A stretch of DNA of 64,000 nt from Solirubrobacteraceae bacterium (GCA_031177685.1 JAPSGI010000010.1:1-64000); one strand, 5' to 3'; positions 6,750 through 15,427 are shown, counted from the stretch's first letter. Numbers and translations are program-made. The notes: generated by a model not told the origin, from the sequence alone.

Positions 6750-8329
6750 ATCGTCTCCGGCGCCTCGACCCCCAGCAGGTCCAGCGCGCGCGCGATCGTC
6801 CGCCGCGTGGCCACGCACAGCGCGAGCCGGAAGGACTCCACCGCCGGCTCGACGCCCACCACCTTGCAGTCGCGGTAGAACGCCGTGAAGTCCTGCGCCA
6901 GCTCCAGCGCGTAGCTGGCGATCCGGTGCGGCGCCCGGCGCTCCGCCGCCTCCGCCACCTCGCCGGGGAACCCCAGCAGCTTGAGCACGAGCACGCGCTC
7001 GGCCGGGTGCAGCTCGCCGTCGGAACCGGCGTCCGGCGCGCTATCCCCCGCCTTGGCCAGGATCGAGGAGATCCGCGCGTGCGCGTACTGCACGTAGTAG
7101 ACGGGGTTCTCCGCGCTCTCCTGCCGCGCCAGGTCGAGGTCGAGATCGATCGTCGTGTCGTGCGAGCGCTGGAGCATGAAGAACCGTGTCGCGTCGACGC
7201 CGATCTCGTCCAGCAGCTCGTCGAGCGTCACGAACTCGCCCCGGCGCTTGGACATGGACGCGCGCTGCCCGCCCTCCACGATGTGGACGAACTGCATCAT
7301 CGGGACCTCCAGCACCTCCGGGTCCGCCCCCAGCGCGGAGAACAGCGCCTTCATCCGCCCGACGTAGCCGTGGTGGTCGGCGCCCAGCACGTTGACCAGT
7401 CGGTCGAACCCGCGCTCGAGCTTGTTGAGGTGGTAGGCGACGTCGGCCCCGAAGTAGGTGACCTCGCCGGTCGATCGCACCAGCACGCGGTCCTTGTCGT
7501 CGCCGAACGACGTGGTGCGCAGCCACACCGCGCCCTCGGACTCGTACACGTGCCCGTGCGCGCGCAGCTCGTCCACGGCATGCGCGATCGGCGACGGGTC
7601 GCCCTCGTGCAGCGCCGCCTCGCGGAACCACGTGTCGAAGCGCACGCGGTAGCGCTCCAGGGTGCCCTGGATCCCGGCGACGAGCTCGTCCACGGCGCGG
7701 CGCGCCAGCTCGTCCACGTCCATGTCGGCCGAACCCGCGATGCGCGCGGCCAGCTCGACCACGTAGTCGCCTTCGTAGCCGTCCTCGGGCGGCTCCTCGC
7801 CGCGCGCCCGCGCCCGGATCGACTCCCCCAGCTTGCGCACCTGCGAACCCGCGTCGTTGAAGTAGTACTCGCGCTCCACGGTGTGACCGGCGAGCGCGAG
7901 GATGCGCGCCAGCGAGTCGCCGTACGCGGCGTGGCGGCCCCCCGCGGCGGTCAGCGGCCCCGTCGGGTTGGCCGAGACGAACTCCACGTTCACCCGCTCC
8001 GGCCGCTCCGGGCGCCCGGCGCCGAAGGACTCGTCGCGCAGGATGCGCCCCACCGCGTCGCGGTACCAGGCGTCCGACATGAACAGGTTCAGGAACCCCG
8101 GCCCCGCGACCTCCACGCGGGCGATCCGGTCGCCCAGCGAGTCGCGCAGCTGCTCCCCCAGGCGCTCGGCCACCTCGCGCGGGGGCTGGCGCAGCTTGGG
8201 CGCCAGCAGCAGGGCGGCGTTGGTGGAGAAGTCCCCGAAGTGCGCCTTCTTCGGGCGCTCCAGCGTCGGCGACGCGCCCTGCGCCGCCCGTTCCACGGCG
8301 CTGCGCAGCTCGTCCACGGGAGTGGTCAT
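6746..8329 (-). CDS. argS: Arginyl-tRNA synthetase
   Basis: A 527-aa class Ia aminoacyl-tRNA synthetase that charges tRNA-Arg. Visible landmarks are the N-terminal add-1 domain (about 1-105), the 'VEFVSANPTGPL' strand (116-126), 'GADHHGYVGR' (316-325), the KMSKS-equivalent 'SMSKRRGEFV' (358-367) and a C-terminal anticodon-binding helical domain ending 'RALDLLGVEAPETM'. The HIGH signature after 'NPTGPL' reads TAAGGRHAAYGD rather than the usual H-x-G-H. The domain is otherwise complete, slightly shorter than E. coli ArgRS (577 aa). ATG 8329 is chosen; longer frames run into rlmH. Confidence 0.95.
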   Translation of the reverse strand: MTTPVDELRSAVERAAQGASPTLERPKKAHFGDFSTNAALLLAPKLRQPPREVAERLGEQLRDSLGDRIARVEVAGPGFLNLFMSDAWYRDAVGRILRDESFGAGRPERPERVNVEFVSANPTGPLTAAGGRHAAYGDSLARILALAGHTVEREYYFNDAGSQVRKLGESIRARARGEEPPEDGYEGDYVVELAARIAGSADMDVDELARRAVDELVAGIQGTLERYRVRFDTWFREAALHEGDPSPIAHAVDELRAHGHVYESEGAVWLRTTSFGDDKDRVLVRSTGEVTYFGADVAYHLNKLERGFDRLVNVLGADHHGYVGRMKALFSALGADPEVLEVPMMQFVHIVEGGQRASMSKRRGEFVTLDELLDEIGVDATRFFMLQRSHDTTIDLDLDLARQESAENPVYYVQYAHARISSILAKAGDSAPDAGSDGELHPAERVLVLKLLGFPGEVAEAAERRAPHRIASYALELAQDFTAFYRDCKVVGVEPAVESFRLALCVATRRTIARALDLLGVEAPETM

Positions 8330-8336
8330 GCCGGTA

Positions 8337-8744
8337 CTAATAGTGATACGGCTCGCCGGCCAGGATCTTGTGGGCCCGGTAGATCTGCTCCAGCAGCACC
8401 ACGCGCGCCAGCTGGTGGGGCAACGTGAAGGACCCGAACGACAGCCGGTGGTCGACCTCGTCGAGGTCCAGCCCCTTGGGGCCCCCCACCACGAAGCACA
8501 GGTCACGCCCGCTCTGGCGGCGATCCTCCATGAACCGGGCGAACGCCTCGGAGTCCATCGCCTCGCCGCGGGAGTCCAGCAGCGACACGAACGCGCGGTC
8601 GGGAACCCGCCGCGCGACGCGGTCGTCCTCGCGGACCTCGACGATCTCGACCTTGGTGTGACCCGCCAGCAGCTTCTGGTAGTGCTGAACGTCGTCGGCG
8701 AAGGGCGGGCGCAGGCGGCCGACGGCCAGGACGAGGATCCGCAC
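8337..8744 (-). CDS. rlmH: 23S rRNA pseudouridine-1915 N3-methyltransferase
   Basis: A 135-aa SPOUT methyltransferase that methylates pseudouridine 1915 in helix 69 of 23S rRNA. Characteristic segments are 'LDSRGEAMDSEAFARFM' (about 65-82), 'FVVGGPKGLD' (94-103, the SAM-binding trefoil knot) and 'LEQIYRAHKILAGEPYHY' at the C-terminus. The length is normal for the family. The GTG start at 8744 lies exactly 7 nt after a TAGTAT -10. It precedes argS by 7 nt in the same operon. Confidence 0.95.
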   Translation of the reverse strand: MRILVLAVGRLRPPFADDVQHYQKLLAGHTKVEIVEVREDDRVARRVPDRAFVSLLDSRGEAMDSEAFARFMEDRRQSGRDLCFVVGGPKGLDLDEVDHRLSFGSFTLPHQLARVVLLEQIYRAHKILAGEPYHY

Positions 8745-8750
8745 CGGTGC

Positions 8751-8757
8751 GATACTA
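8751..8757. promoter_or_regulatory. Bidirectional leaderless promoter (rlmH / DUF3467)
   Basis: The 18-bp gap between divergent starts contains a shared core. On the minus strand TAGTAT (8757-8752) ends 7 nt before the rlmH GTG. On the plus strand GATACT (8751-8756) ends 6 nt before the ATG at 8763. The layout matches the EamA/ccmH divergent promoter. Confidence 0.5.
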
Positions 8758-8762
8758 GCCCG

Positions 8763-9086
8763 ATGGACGAGCACGACGACGCCCGCGAGCGTCACATCAA
8801 CATCCACTTCGCGCCGGAGCTGATGGCCGGGGCGTACGCGAACTTCGCCAACGTCTCGCACTCCGACTACGAGTTCACGATCACCTTCGCGCGCGTGGAT
8901 CACGAGGTCGAGGACGAGGAGATCCCCGGCGTCGTCGTATCCCGCCTGAACCTCAGCCCCCGCTTCATGCGCGAGCTGATCGACGCCATGCAGGACAACT
9001 ACTCCAAGTGGCGCACCCGCGAGGGGATCAAGAACCTGCCGGAGTTCGGCGGCGGCCCGGGCGACCCGGGGACCGAGACCAGCTAG
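8763..9086 (+). CDS. DUF3467 family protein
   Basis: A 107-aa protein matching the small DUF3467 family: 'INIHFAPELMAGAYANFANVSHSDYEFTITF' and a 'VVSRLNLSPRFMRELIDAMQDNYSKW' C-terminal helix. It is a cytosolic all-beta/alpha fold with no catalytic motif and no known function. The last residues are Gly/Pro-rich. It is divergent from rlmH with a shared leaderless promoter, and its stop overlaps the end of the convergent marC-like gene by 4 nt. Confidence 0.8.
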   Translation: MDEHDDARERHINIHFAPELMAGAYANFANVSHSDYEFTITFARVDHEVEDEEIPGVVVSRLNLSPRFMRELIDAMQDNYSKWRTREGIKNLPEFGGGPGDPGTETS

Positions 9087-9700
9087 GACAGCTCCTGCAC
9101 GCCGTGGGAGACGAGCTCCACGGCGATCGCGAGGATCAGGAAGCCGAACACGCGCGTGAGCGCGCCGATGCCGTTGGGGCCGAGCCGCCGCGACAGCGGC
9201 TCGCCCAGCAGCAGCACGGCCAGCGCCAGCAGGGCCATGGCGACGATCCCCAGCGCCTGACCGGGATAGGCGGTCCAGTCGTCGTTGCGCGTGGCCAGGC
9301 CGACCACCACGCCGATCGCGCCGGGCCCGGCCAGCAGCGGCATGGCCATCGGCGTGAACGAGACGTCGTCCTTGGCCCGTCCCGCCGCGTGCTCGTCCTC
9401 CGAGATCCCCGGCTGCGAGGTGAGCATCCCCCACGCCGTGTGGGCGACGATGAGCCCGCCCGCGATCTCCAGCGCGCCCAGCGTGATCCCGAACAGGTTC
9501 AGCAGCAGCCGGCCCACGAACAGGAACGTGACGAGGATCGCCACGACGTAGACCGCGGTCATGATCGCCTGGCGCCGGCGCAGCGCCCGCGAGTCGCCCT
9601 CGGTGAGCGACAGGAACACCGGCAGGTTCCCCAGCGGGTTGACGATCGGGAACAGCGCGACGAACGTCGCGCCGGCCGCCGAGAGGAAGGCCTCGAGCAC
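9083..9700 (-). CDS. MarC-family membrane protein
   Basis: A 205-aa protein with six predicted transmembrane helices, the MarC/NAAT family layout: 'FVALFPIVNPLGNLPVFLSLT' at 14-34 and 'FTPMAMPLLAGPGAIGVVVGL' at about 116-136 (the two family signatures). The function is unsettled; E. coli MarC was once linked to multiple antibiotic resistance, and some archaeal members transport neutral amino acids. The GTG start follows a TAGAAC -10 by 7 nt. That -10 starts with the TAG stop codon of the upstream M48 gene. Confidence 0.88.
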   Translation of the reverse strand: MLEAFLSAAGATFVALFPIVNPLGNLPVFLSLTEGDSRALRRRQAIMTAVYVVAILVTFLFVGRLLLNLFGITLGALEIAGGLIVAHTAWGMLTSQPGISEDEHAAGRAKDDVSFTPMAMPLLAGPGAIGVVVGLATRNDDWTAYPGQALGIVAMALLALAVLLLGEPLSRRLGPNGIGALTRVFGFLILAIAVELVSHGVQELS

Positions 9701-9707
9701 GCGCGGA

Positions 9708-9713
9708 GTTCTA
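9708..9713 (-). promoter_or_regulatory. Leaderless promoter of marC-like gene, overlapping M48 stop
   Basis: TAGAAC on the minus strand, 7 nt before the GTG at 9700. Its first three bases are the TAG stop (9713-9711) of the M48 gene. Confidence 0.5.
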
Positions 9714-10928
9714 GCGGCGCCCGCGCTCGTACGCGACGCCGATGCCGATCCGCTCGATCGTCGGCGGGTGCGTGGAGAGCAGCGCCTCCTGCCAGCGCGG
9801 GGGATCGGGGTCCGAGACGTTGCGCAGCGCGATCCGGCGCTCGAAGCCGATGAAGGGCTCGGGCGCCTCGGTCAGGCGCAGCGCGTAGGAGTCCGCCCGC
9901 GCCTCCACCCGGCGCGACAGCTGGTTGGAGATCGTGCCGATCGCGCCCGAGACGAGCGCCAGCGACAGGACGACCGCCGGCAGGACGCCGGCCGTCCCGG
10001 CCCGGCCGGGCGCCAGGCGCTCGCTGAGCCGCTGGATCCCCAGCATGCCGAACGGCGCGACCAGCGCCACGTAGAGCAGGCCGTTGGGCACGTCGCGGTA
10101 GTGGACGTGCGCCAGCTCGTGCGCGACGACGAGGCGGACCTCGTCACGTGTGAAGTGCTCCAGCAGCGTGTCGTAGAGGACGACGCGCTTGGTCGTGCCC
10201 AGCCCGGTCACGTACGCGTTGGCCGCCGTGGTGCGCCGGCTGGCGTCCACCACGTAGACCTCCCCCACCTTCACGTCCGCCGCGCGCGCCAGCGCGAGCA
10301 CGTCCGTGCGCGTCCGCCCGTCGGGCAGACGCTCGAAGCGGTTGAACACGGGGTCGAGCACCACCGGGCCGGCGTACAGGAAGGCCGCCCCGACCGCGAC
10401 CACGGCCACGCCGCCCGGCGCCCACCAGTGGCGGGGAAAGCGCCGCTGCAGTCCCAGCAGGATCAGCGCACCGGCGCCGGCGAGACCCGCGCCGATGCCA
10501 AACGACTTCGCCACGTCCACCCCCCACGCCGGCCAGGACTGCGTGGCCAGCCCCACGTCCAGCGCCCGCGCGCGGCGCACCGCGTCCACCGGCAGGGTCG
10601 CCGCGCCCAGCGCGACGGACAGCGCCGCGCCCGCCGCCGCGCCGGCCAGCAGCGGCCGGCGCCACTCGCGCCGCAGCGCCCGCGGCGGGCGCCGGATCAC
10701 CCACACCAGCAGCCCGCCCTGCACCAGCAGCGCCGCCCCGAACAGCGCCAGCTGGGGGCGGCGGAAGTCGCGCGCCCGGTCCAGCTGGGCCTCGCTGAAG
10801 TACGATCGCACGCTCACGGGCGCCGGGTCGATCACGCCGTCGCGCGGGCGGAGCAGCAGCACCGCGGCCTCCGCCACGACGACGGCGGCGACCAGCGCGA
10901 TCGGCAGTCGCAGGCGCCCGCGGTCCAC
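9711..10928 (-). CDS. M48-family membrane metalloprotease (Ste24/CAAX protease-like)
   Basis: A 405-aa integral membrane zinc protease. It carries the HELAH metal site (270-274) and a third zinc ligand in 'VEARADSYAL' (E342). The multi-helix N-terminal part and a 'NAYVTGLGTTKRVVLYDTLL' segment before the active site are typical of Ste24/HtpX-type enzymes. It probably degrades membrane or misfolded proteins at the cytoplasmic membrane; prenylated substrates are not expected in bacteria. The start is GTG 10928, with a TACCGT -10 ending 6 nt upstream. It is divergent from the metallophosphatase gene by 15 bp. Confidence 0.9.
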   Translation of the reverse strand: MDRGRLRLPIALVAAVVVAEAAVLLLRPRDGVIDPAPVSVRSYFSEAQLDRARDFRRPQLALFGAALLVQGGLLVWVIRRPPRALRREWRRPLLAGAAAGAALSVALGAATLPVDAVRRARALDVGLATQSWPAWGVDVAKSFGIGAGLAGAGALILLGLQRRFPRHWWAPGGVAVVAVGAAFLYAGPVVLDPVFNRFERLPDGRTRTDVLALARAADVKVGEVYVVDASRRTTAANAYVTGLGTTKRVVLYDTLLEHFTRDEVRLVVAHELAHVHYRDVPNGLLYVALVAPFGMLGIQRLSERLAPGRAGTAGVLPAVVLSLALVSGAIGTISNQLSRRVEARADSYALRLTEAPEPFIGFERRIALRNVSDPDPPRWQEALLSTHPPTIERIGIGVAYERGRR

Positions 10929-10934
10929 TCCTGC

Positions 10935-10940
10935 ACGGTA
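10935..10940 (-). promoter_or_regulatory. -10 of the M48 protease gene
   Basis: TACCGT on the minus strand, 6 nt before the GTG at 10928; probably leaderless. Confidence 0.4.
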
Positions 10941-10943
10941 CCG

Positions 10944-11678
10944 ATGCGCATCGCCGTCCTATCCGACATCCACGGCAACCGGCACGCCTTCGAGGCCGTG
11001 CTGGACGCCGTGGACGCCGAGGGCGTGGACGAGATCTGGTGCCTGGGCGACCTCGTCGGCTACGGCGCCGACCCCGACGCCTGCTGCGAGCTGGCCGCCC
11101 GCCACTGCCGCGTGTGCCTGGTCGGCAACCACGACCTCGCGGTGCGCGGCGACATCCCGCTGGACGAGTTCTCCACCGGCGCGCGCGTGGCGGCGGAGTG
11201 GACGCAGGAGGTGATCGCGCCGGAGAACCTGGAGTTCCTGCGCAGCCTGCAGCCGCAGCTGCTGGACCGCGAGGAGGTCGGGCTCTACCACGCCAGCCCG
11301 CGCGACCCGGTGTGGGAGTACGTCCTCTCCACGCTGCTGGCCGACCTGTGCCTGGACTCCCAGCCGCATCGCGTGTGCCTGATCGGCCACTCCCACGTCG
11401 CGCTGTCGTTCCGCCGCGAGGAGGGCGAGGCGGCCACCGGCGAGACGCGCCGGGAAGGCGACTCCATCGACCTCTCCAGGCACGAGTGGCTGCTGAACCC
11501 GGGCAGCGTGGGCCAGCCGCGCGACGGCGACCCGCGCGCGGCGTGGCTGATGCTGGAGTCCGACGGCCCCTCCGCGACCTGGCGGCGGACGAGCTACGAC
11601 GTGGCGGGGGCGGCGTCGGCGATCCGCGCCGCGCGGCTGCCCGAGTCGCTGGCCGAGCGGCTCGAGTACGGCCAGTAG
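10944..11678 (+). CDS. Metallophosphoesterase (YfcE/MJ0936-like)
   Basis: A 244-aa calcineurin-like phosphoesterase. Dimetal-site motifs appear in order: 'SDIHGN' (D8, H10), 'GDLVGYG' (35-41), 'GNHD' (61-64), H117 region 'YHASPRD', and 'GHSH' (148-151). Such cytosolic enzymes hydrolyse phosphodiesters, cyclic nucleotides or diadenosine tetraphosphate; the substrate here is unknown. It is the first gene of a plus-strand run followed within 2 nt by a lipoprotein, a Ser/Thr kinase and an SDR, which hints at a signalling context but does not prove it. Confidence 0.88.
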   Translation: MRIAVLSDIHGNRHAFEAVLDAVDAEGVDEIWCLGDLVGYGADPDACCELAARHCRVCLVGNHDLAVRGDIPLDEFSTGARVAAEWTQEVIAPENLEFLRSLQPQLLDREEVGLYHASPRDPVWEYVLSTLLADLCLDSQPHRVCLIGHSHVALSFRREEGEAATGETRREGDSIDLSRHEWLLNPGSVGQPRDGDPRAAWLMLESDGPSATWRRTSYDVAGAASAIRAARLPESLAERLEYGQ

Positions 11679-11679
11679 C

Positions 11680-12195
11680 ATGCGGCGGCCGATGCGCTTT
11701 CTGGCGGTTGCCCTGCTGTCCGCCGCGCTCGGTGTCTCGAGCGCGTTCCTGGTCGCCTGCGGCGACCGCAACTCCCTCATCCCCGAGGGCGACGCGGCCG
11801 CCATGGAGTCCGACCTCGATCGCGCCTCCTCGCTGTACGCCCAGGAGGAGTGCCGGGCCGCGCAGCGGGCGGTGATCTCCGCGCGCGGGCGGGCCGAGGC
11901 GCTCCCGCCCGACGTGGACGGCGCCCTGCAGGCCACCCTGCAGGACAACCTCGACGCGGCGCTCGCGCGCATCCGCGAGCAGTGCGGGCGCACCCAGACG
12001 ACCCAGACGACGCAGACCACGCAGACCACGACCACCGAGCCGACCCAGACGACCGAGACCACCACCACGCAGCCGCCGCCGACCACCACGACCACCGAGC
12101 CGCCGCCCACCACGACCACGGAGCCGCCCGAGCCGCCCGTCGCGCCGAACGGCAGCGGCGGCACGCCGCCCGGCCAGGGCCAGCTGCGGGAGTGA
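11680..12195 (+). CDS. Thr-rich lipoprotein, kinase-linked
   Basis: A 171-aa predicted lipoprotein: hydrophobic signal and lipobox LVAC with C27. It continues as a helical, tetratricopeptide-like stretch (about 40-100) with paired Cys residues ('EECRAAQ', 'REQCGR'), then a low-complexity Thr/Gln/Pro/Glu tail (104-155) that probably spans the cell wall. A second start, ATG 11692, gives a more compact signal peptide. It ends 3 nt before the kinase gene, so it may be its extracytoplasmic partner or sensor (inference from neighbourhood only). Confidence 0.7.
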   Translation: MRRPMRFLAVALLSAALGVSSAFLVACGDRNSLIPEGDAAAMESDLDRASSLYAQEECRAAQRAVISARGRAEALPPDVDGALQATLQDNLDAALARIREQCGRTQTTQTTQTTQTTTTEPTQTTETTTTQPPPTTTTTEPPPTTTTEPPEPPVAPNGSGGTPPGQGQLRE

Positions 12196-12198
12196 GCC

Positions 12199-13383
12199 AT
12201 GGCCGAGCGCGTGATCTCCGACCGCTATCGCATCGACGGGCGCCTGGGCATCGGCGGCATGTCGACGGTCCACCGCGCCTTCGACGACCGCCTGGAGCGC
12301 GAGGTGGCGATCAAGCTGCTGGCCGAGCACCTGGCCGAGGACGAGACGTTCGTGTCGCGCTTCCGCCGCGAGGCGCTGGCGGCGGCGCGCCTGGTCCATC
12401 CCAACATCGTGCAGGTGTTCGACTTCGGGCTGGACGAGCCAACGGGACAGCACTTCATCGTGATGGAGCTGGTCGACGGCCCCTCCTGCGCCCAGGTCCT
12501 GCGCGACCGGCGCCTGCTCCCCGTGAACGAGGCGCTGGACGTCATCGGACAGTCGTCGCGCGGGCTCGGCCACGCGCACCGCAACGGCGTCGTGCACCGC
12601 GACGTCAAGCCCGGCAACCTCCTGATCGGCGCGGACGGCGTGGTCAAGCTCGCCGACTTCGGGATCGCCCGCGCCACCGAGCAGTCGAGCATCACCCAGG
12701 TCGGCTCGGTACTGGGGACGGCGGCGTACCTGGCGCCCGAGCAGGCGCGCGGCGAGGAGGCCGGGCCGGCCGCCGACGTCTACGCGCTGGCCGTCGTGAC
12801 CTACCAGCTGATCTCCGGACGGCTGCCCTACGAGGCGACCTCGCTGTCCGAGCTCACGCTCAAGCAGCAGCGCGAGGCGCCGGTCCCGCTGGACGCCATC
12901 GCGCCGGACGTGCCCCCGACGCTGGCGCGCGCGGTGGCGCGCGGCCTGGCGCTCGACCCCGCGGCGCGCTACGACAGCGCGGTCGCGTTCGGCGAGGCGC
13001 TGCGGGCGGGCGAGCGCGGCGTGGAGCCGCCCGCGCCGCCGGTGCCCGACCGCGCGACGGAGGCCACGCAGATGCTGCAGCGCGAGCCCACCGAGGCGAC
13101 GCGCATGCTGCCGCCTCGCGAGCCCGTCACGCCCGCGCAGCCCGTGCGGGCCGTGCGCCCGCCCGCGCAGCGCCGCCCGGCGCCCGAGCCGGCCAAGCGC
13201 CGCGGCCGTCGGTTGGGCCGCGTCGCCCTCGTCCTGGCGATCCTGCTCGGCCTCGGCGCGCTGGCGGGGATCGCGATCGCCGACCAGCTGGCGGCGGACC
13301 CGGAGCTGCGCCGCGTGGTGGAGCGCGACGCCCAGGAGGCGATCCAGGAGGTCAAGCGCTTCATCGAGGACAACACGCGATGA
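12199..13383 (+). CDS. PknB-like Ser/Thr protein kinase
   Basis: A 394-aa Hanks-type kinase. The N-terminal catalytic domain has the glycine loop 'GIGGMSTVHRA' (17-27), ATP lysine K39 in 'VAIKLL', 'HRDVKPGN' (133-140), 'DFGIA' (153-157) and 'APEQARGEEAGPAADVYALAV'. A Pro-rich linker (about 275-335) with 'ATQML' and 'ATRML' repeats, possible autophosphorylation sites, leads to a membrane helix (about 342-362) and a short outside tail of about 30 residues. There are no PASTA repeats, unlike cell-wall PknB. It sits between a lipoprotein gene and an SDR gene that overlaps its stop (ATGA). Confidence 0.93.
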   Translation: MAERVISDRYRIDGRLGIGGMSTVHRAFDDRLEREVAIKLLAEHLAEDETFVSRFRREALAAARLVHPNIVQVFDFGLDEPTGQHFIVMELVDGPSCAQVLRDRRLLPVNEALDVIGQSSRGLGHAHRNGVVHRDVKPGNLLIGADGVVKLADFGIARATEQSSITQVGSVLGTAAYLAPEQARGEEAGPAADVYALAVVTYQLISGRLPYEATSLSELTLKQQREAPVPLDAIAPDVPPTLARAVARGLALDPAARYDSAVAFGEALRAGERGVEPPAPPVPDRATEATQMLQREPTEATRMLPPREPVTPAQPVRAVRPPAQRRPAPEPAKRRGRRLGRVALVLAILLGLGALAGIAIADQLAADPELRRVVERDAQEAIQEVKRFIEDNTR

Positions 13384-14219
13384 CCGGCCGGACCGTGCTC
13401 ATCACCGGCGCGGCGCGCGGCATCGGCGCCGAGACCGCGCGCCAGCTCGCCGCCGGCGGCGCGCAGGTCGCGCTGGCCGGCCTGGAGCCGCAGCGCCTGG
13501 AGACGCTGGCCGCGGAGCTCGGGGATCGCGCGGCGTGGTGGGAGGTCGACGTGCGCGACGCGGGCGCGCTGGAGACCGCGGTCGCCGGCGCGATGGAGCG
13601 CTTCGGCGGCCTGGACGCCGTCGTGGCCAACGCGGGCATCCGCCCTCCCTCCGCGACCGTCGCCACCGTCGACCCCGTCGCCTTCGAGCGCGTCATCGAC
13701 GTCAACCTGCTCGGCGTGTGGCGGACGGTCCGCGCCGCCCTCCCCCATCTGGTCGAGCGCCGCGGCTACGCGCTGGGCATCGCCTCCCTGGCCGCCGCGC
13801 TGCACGCGCCCACGATGGCGCCCTACGCGATGGCCAAGGCCGGCGTCGAGGCGTTCATGAACTCGCTGCGCCTGGAGGTCGAGCCCAAGGGCGTCGCGGT
13901 GGGCACCGGCTACTTCGGGTTCATCGATACCGACATGGTCCGCGACGCCTTCGCGCAGCGCGGCACCGATCGCCTGACCGAGCGCTCGCCGTCCTTCATG
14001 TCGCGTCCCCTGCCGGTCGCGGTGGCGGGGAAGGCGATCGTGCGCGGCATCGAGCGCCGCTCGCGGCGCGTCTACGCGCCGAAGTGGATCCTGCCCGCGC
14101 TGCTGGCCTCCGGCGCCTTCCAGCACGTGGCGGACGCCGGCACGCGCCGCGGCGGGCTGAGGGAGGTCATCGCCGAGGTGGAGCGGGAGCCCGAGCTTCC
14201 GCCCGACCCGGCCGCGTAG
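13380..14219 (+). CDS. Short-chain dehydrogenase/reductase
   Basis: A 279-aa classical SDR. It has the 'TGAARGIG' nucleotide motif (9-16), NAG (84-86), catalytic Ser136 in 'GIASLAA', and 'YAMAK' with Y149 and K153. A longer C-terminal region (200-279) carries hydrophobic segments and a 'RRVYAPKWILPAL' stretch seen in membrane-associated SDRs acting on lipophilic substrates. Substrate and product are unknown. The ATG overlaps the kinase stop. Its last 53 nt lie antisense to the 3' end of tgt. Confidence 0.85.
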   Translation: MTGRTVLITGAARGIGAETARQLAAGGAQVALAGLEPQRLETLAAELGDRAAWWEVDVRDAGALETAVAGAMERFGGLDAVVANAGIRPPSATVATVDPVAFERVIDVNLLGVWRTVRAALPHLVERRGYALGIASLAAALHAPTMAPYAMAKAGVEAFMNSLRLEVEPKGVAVGTGYFGFIDTDMVRDAFAQRGTDRLTERSPSFMSRPLPVAVAGKAIVRGIERRSRRVYAPKWILPALLASGAFQHVADAGTRRGGLREVIAEVEREPELPPDPAA

Positions 14220-15420
14220 CCTCCGCGAAGGGCGAGGCCCCCGCGCGCAGCGCGAACGCGACCTCGGCGAGCCGCCCCTCCGCGATCGCCCCGCGCAGGG
14301 CCGCCATCACGGCCTGCACGAACGTCAGGTTGTGCAGGGTCAGCAGCCGCATCCCCGTGGGCTCGCGCTGCTTGAGCAGGTGGCGCAGGTAGGCCCGCGA
14401 GCGCCCGTCCCGGCACGTCGGGCAGGGGCAGCCGTCCAGGATCGGCGCGCGGTCGTCGCGGAAGCGGCCGTTGAGCAGGTTGACCCGCCAGCGGTCCGCG
14501 GGATCGGGCGTCAGCGCCATCCCGTGGCGGGCCAGCCGCGTGGGCATCGCGCAGTCGAACGTCTCGATGCCCAGCTCCACGCCGCGGATCAGGTCGTCCA
14601 CGTCGCCGATGCCCAGCAGGTGGCGCGGGCGCTCCTGCGGCAGCTCGTCGACCGCCCACTCCACGACCTCGTACATCTGCGCCTTGTCCTCCCCCAGCGA
14701 GCCGCCGATCGCGATGCCGGCGCAGCCGCTGGCCGCGACCTCCTGCGCCGAGGCCCGCCGCAGGTCCTCGTGCACCCCGCCCTGGACGATCCCGTACACG
14801 ACCTGGCCCGCCGGGCCCCGCTCGGCGTGCCAGTCCAGGCAGCGGCGCAGCCAGCGGTGCGTGCGCTGCGTCGAGGCCGCGGTGTAGTCGCGCGAGACGT
14901 GAAACGGCGTGCACTCGTCGAAGGCCAGCGCGAGGTCGGAGCCCAGCGCCGCCTGGACCGCCATCGAGCCCTCGGGCGAGAGGAAGCGGTCGGTCCCGTC
15001 CACGTAGGAGCGGAAGCGCACGCCCTCCTCCTCGATGGCCAGGATGGCGCCCTCGCGCTCGCCGGCGCCGTCACCGCGCGTCTTGCGCCCCTTGACCTCG
15101 TCGGCCACCGCCCCGTGCCCCATCGAGAAGACCTGGAAGCCCCCCGAGTCGGTGACGATCGGGCGCTCCCAGCCCATGAACCCGTGCAGTCCGCCGTGGT
15201 CGGCCACCACCTCGGGCCCCGGCTCGAGCATCAGGTGGAACGTGTTGCCCAGGACCATGTCGAAGCCCAGGGCCGCCACCTCGTCGGCGGTCAGCGTCTT
15301 GACGACGCCCTTGGTGGCCAGCGGCACGAAGGCCGGCGTGCGCACGTCGCCGTGCGCCAGACGCAGAACGCCGGCCCGCGCCCGCGAGCCGGCGTCCCGG
15401 TGCTCGATCTCGAAGTCCAC
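14167..15420 (-). CDS. tgt: tRNA-guanine transglycosylase
   Basis: A 417-aa TIM-barrel enzyme that swaps guanine 34 for preQ1 in tRNAs with GUN anticodons. Active-site Asp91 lies in 'IVTDSGGFQVFSM' and nucleophile Asp289 in 'IETFDCAMPTRLARHG'. The zinc site is C331, C333, C336 and H363 ('CPCPTC', 'LTLHN'). It is longer than the usual 375 aa because of an insertion near 104-129 and a Pro/Ala/Arg-rich C-terminal tail that overlaps the SDR gene on the other strand. The GTG start follows a TAGGCT -10 by 7 nt. No queuosine-synthesis genes are visible nearby. Confidence 0.95.
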   Translation of the reverse strand: MDFEIEHRDAGSRARAGVLRLAHGDVRTPAFVPLATKGVVKTLTADEVAALGFDMVLGNTFHLMLEPGPEVVADHGGLHGFMGWERPIVTDSGGFQVFSMGHGAVADEVKGRKTRGDGAGEREGAILAIEEEGVRFRSYVDGTDRFLSPEGSMAVQAALGSDLALAFDECTPFHVSRDYTAASTQRTHRWLRRCLDWHAERGPAGQVVYGIVQGGVHEDLRRASAQEVAASGCAGIAIGGSLGEDKAQMYEVVEWAVDELPQERPRHLLGIGDVDDLIRGVELGIETFDCAMPTRLARHGMALTPDPADRWRVNLLNGRFRDDRAPILDGCPCPTCRDGRSRAYLRHLLKQREPTGMRLLTLHNLTFVQAVMAALRGAIAEGRLAEVAFALRAGASPFAEATRPGRAEARAPAPPRR

Positions 15421-15427
15421 GGGATCG

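Noticed and set aside
11676-11692. TAGCAT at the metallophosphatase stop as a leaderless promoter for the lipoprotein
   Set aside because: Spacing to ATG 11692 is 10 nt and an overlapping ATG exists at 11680, so operon read-through is simpler.
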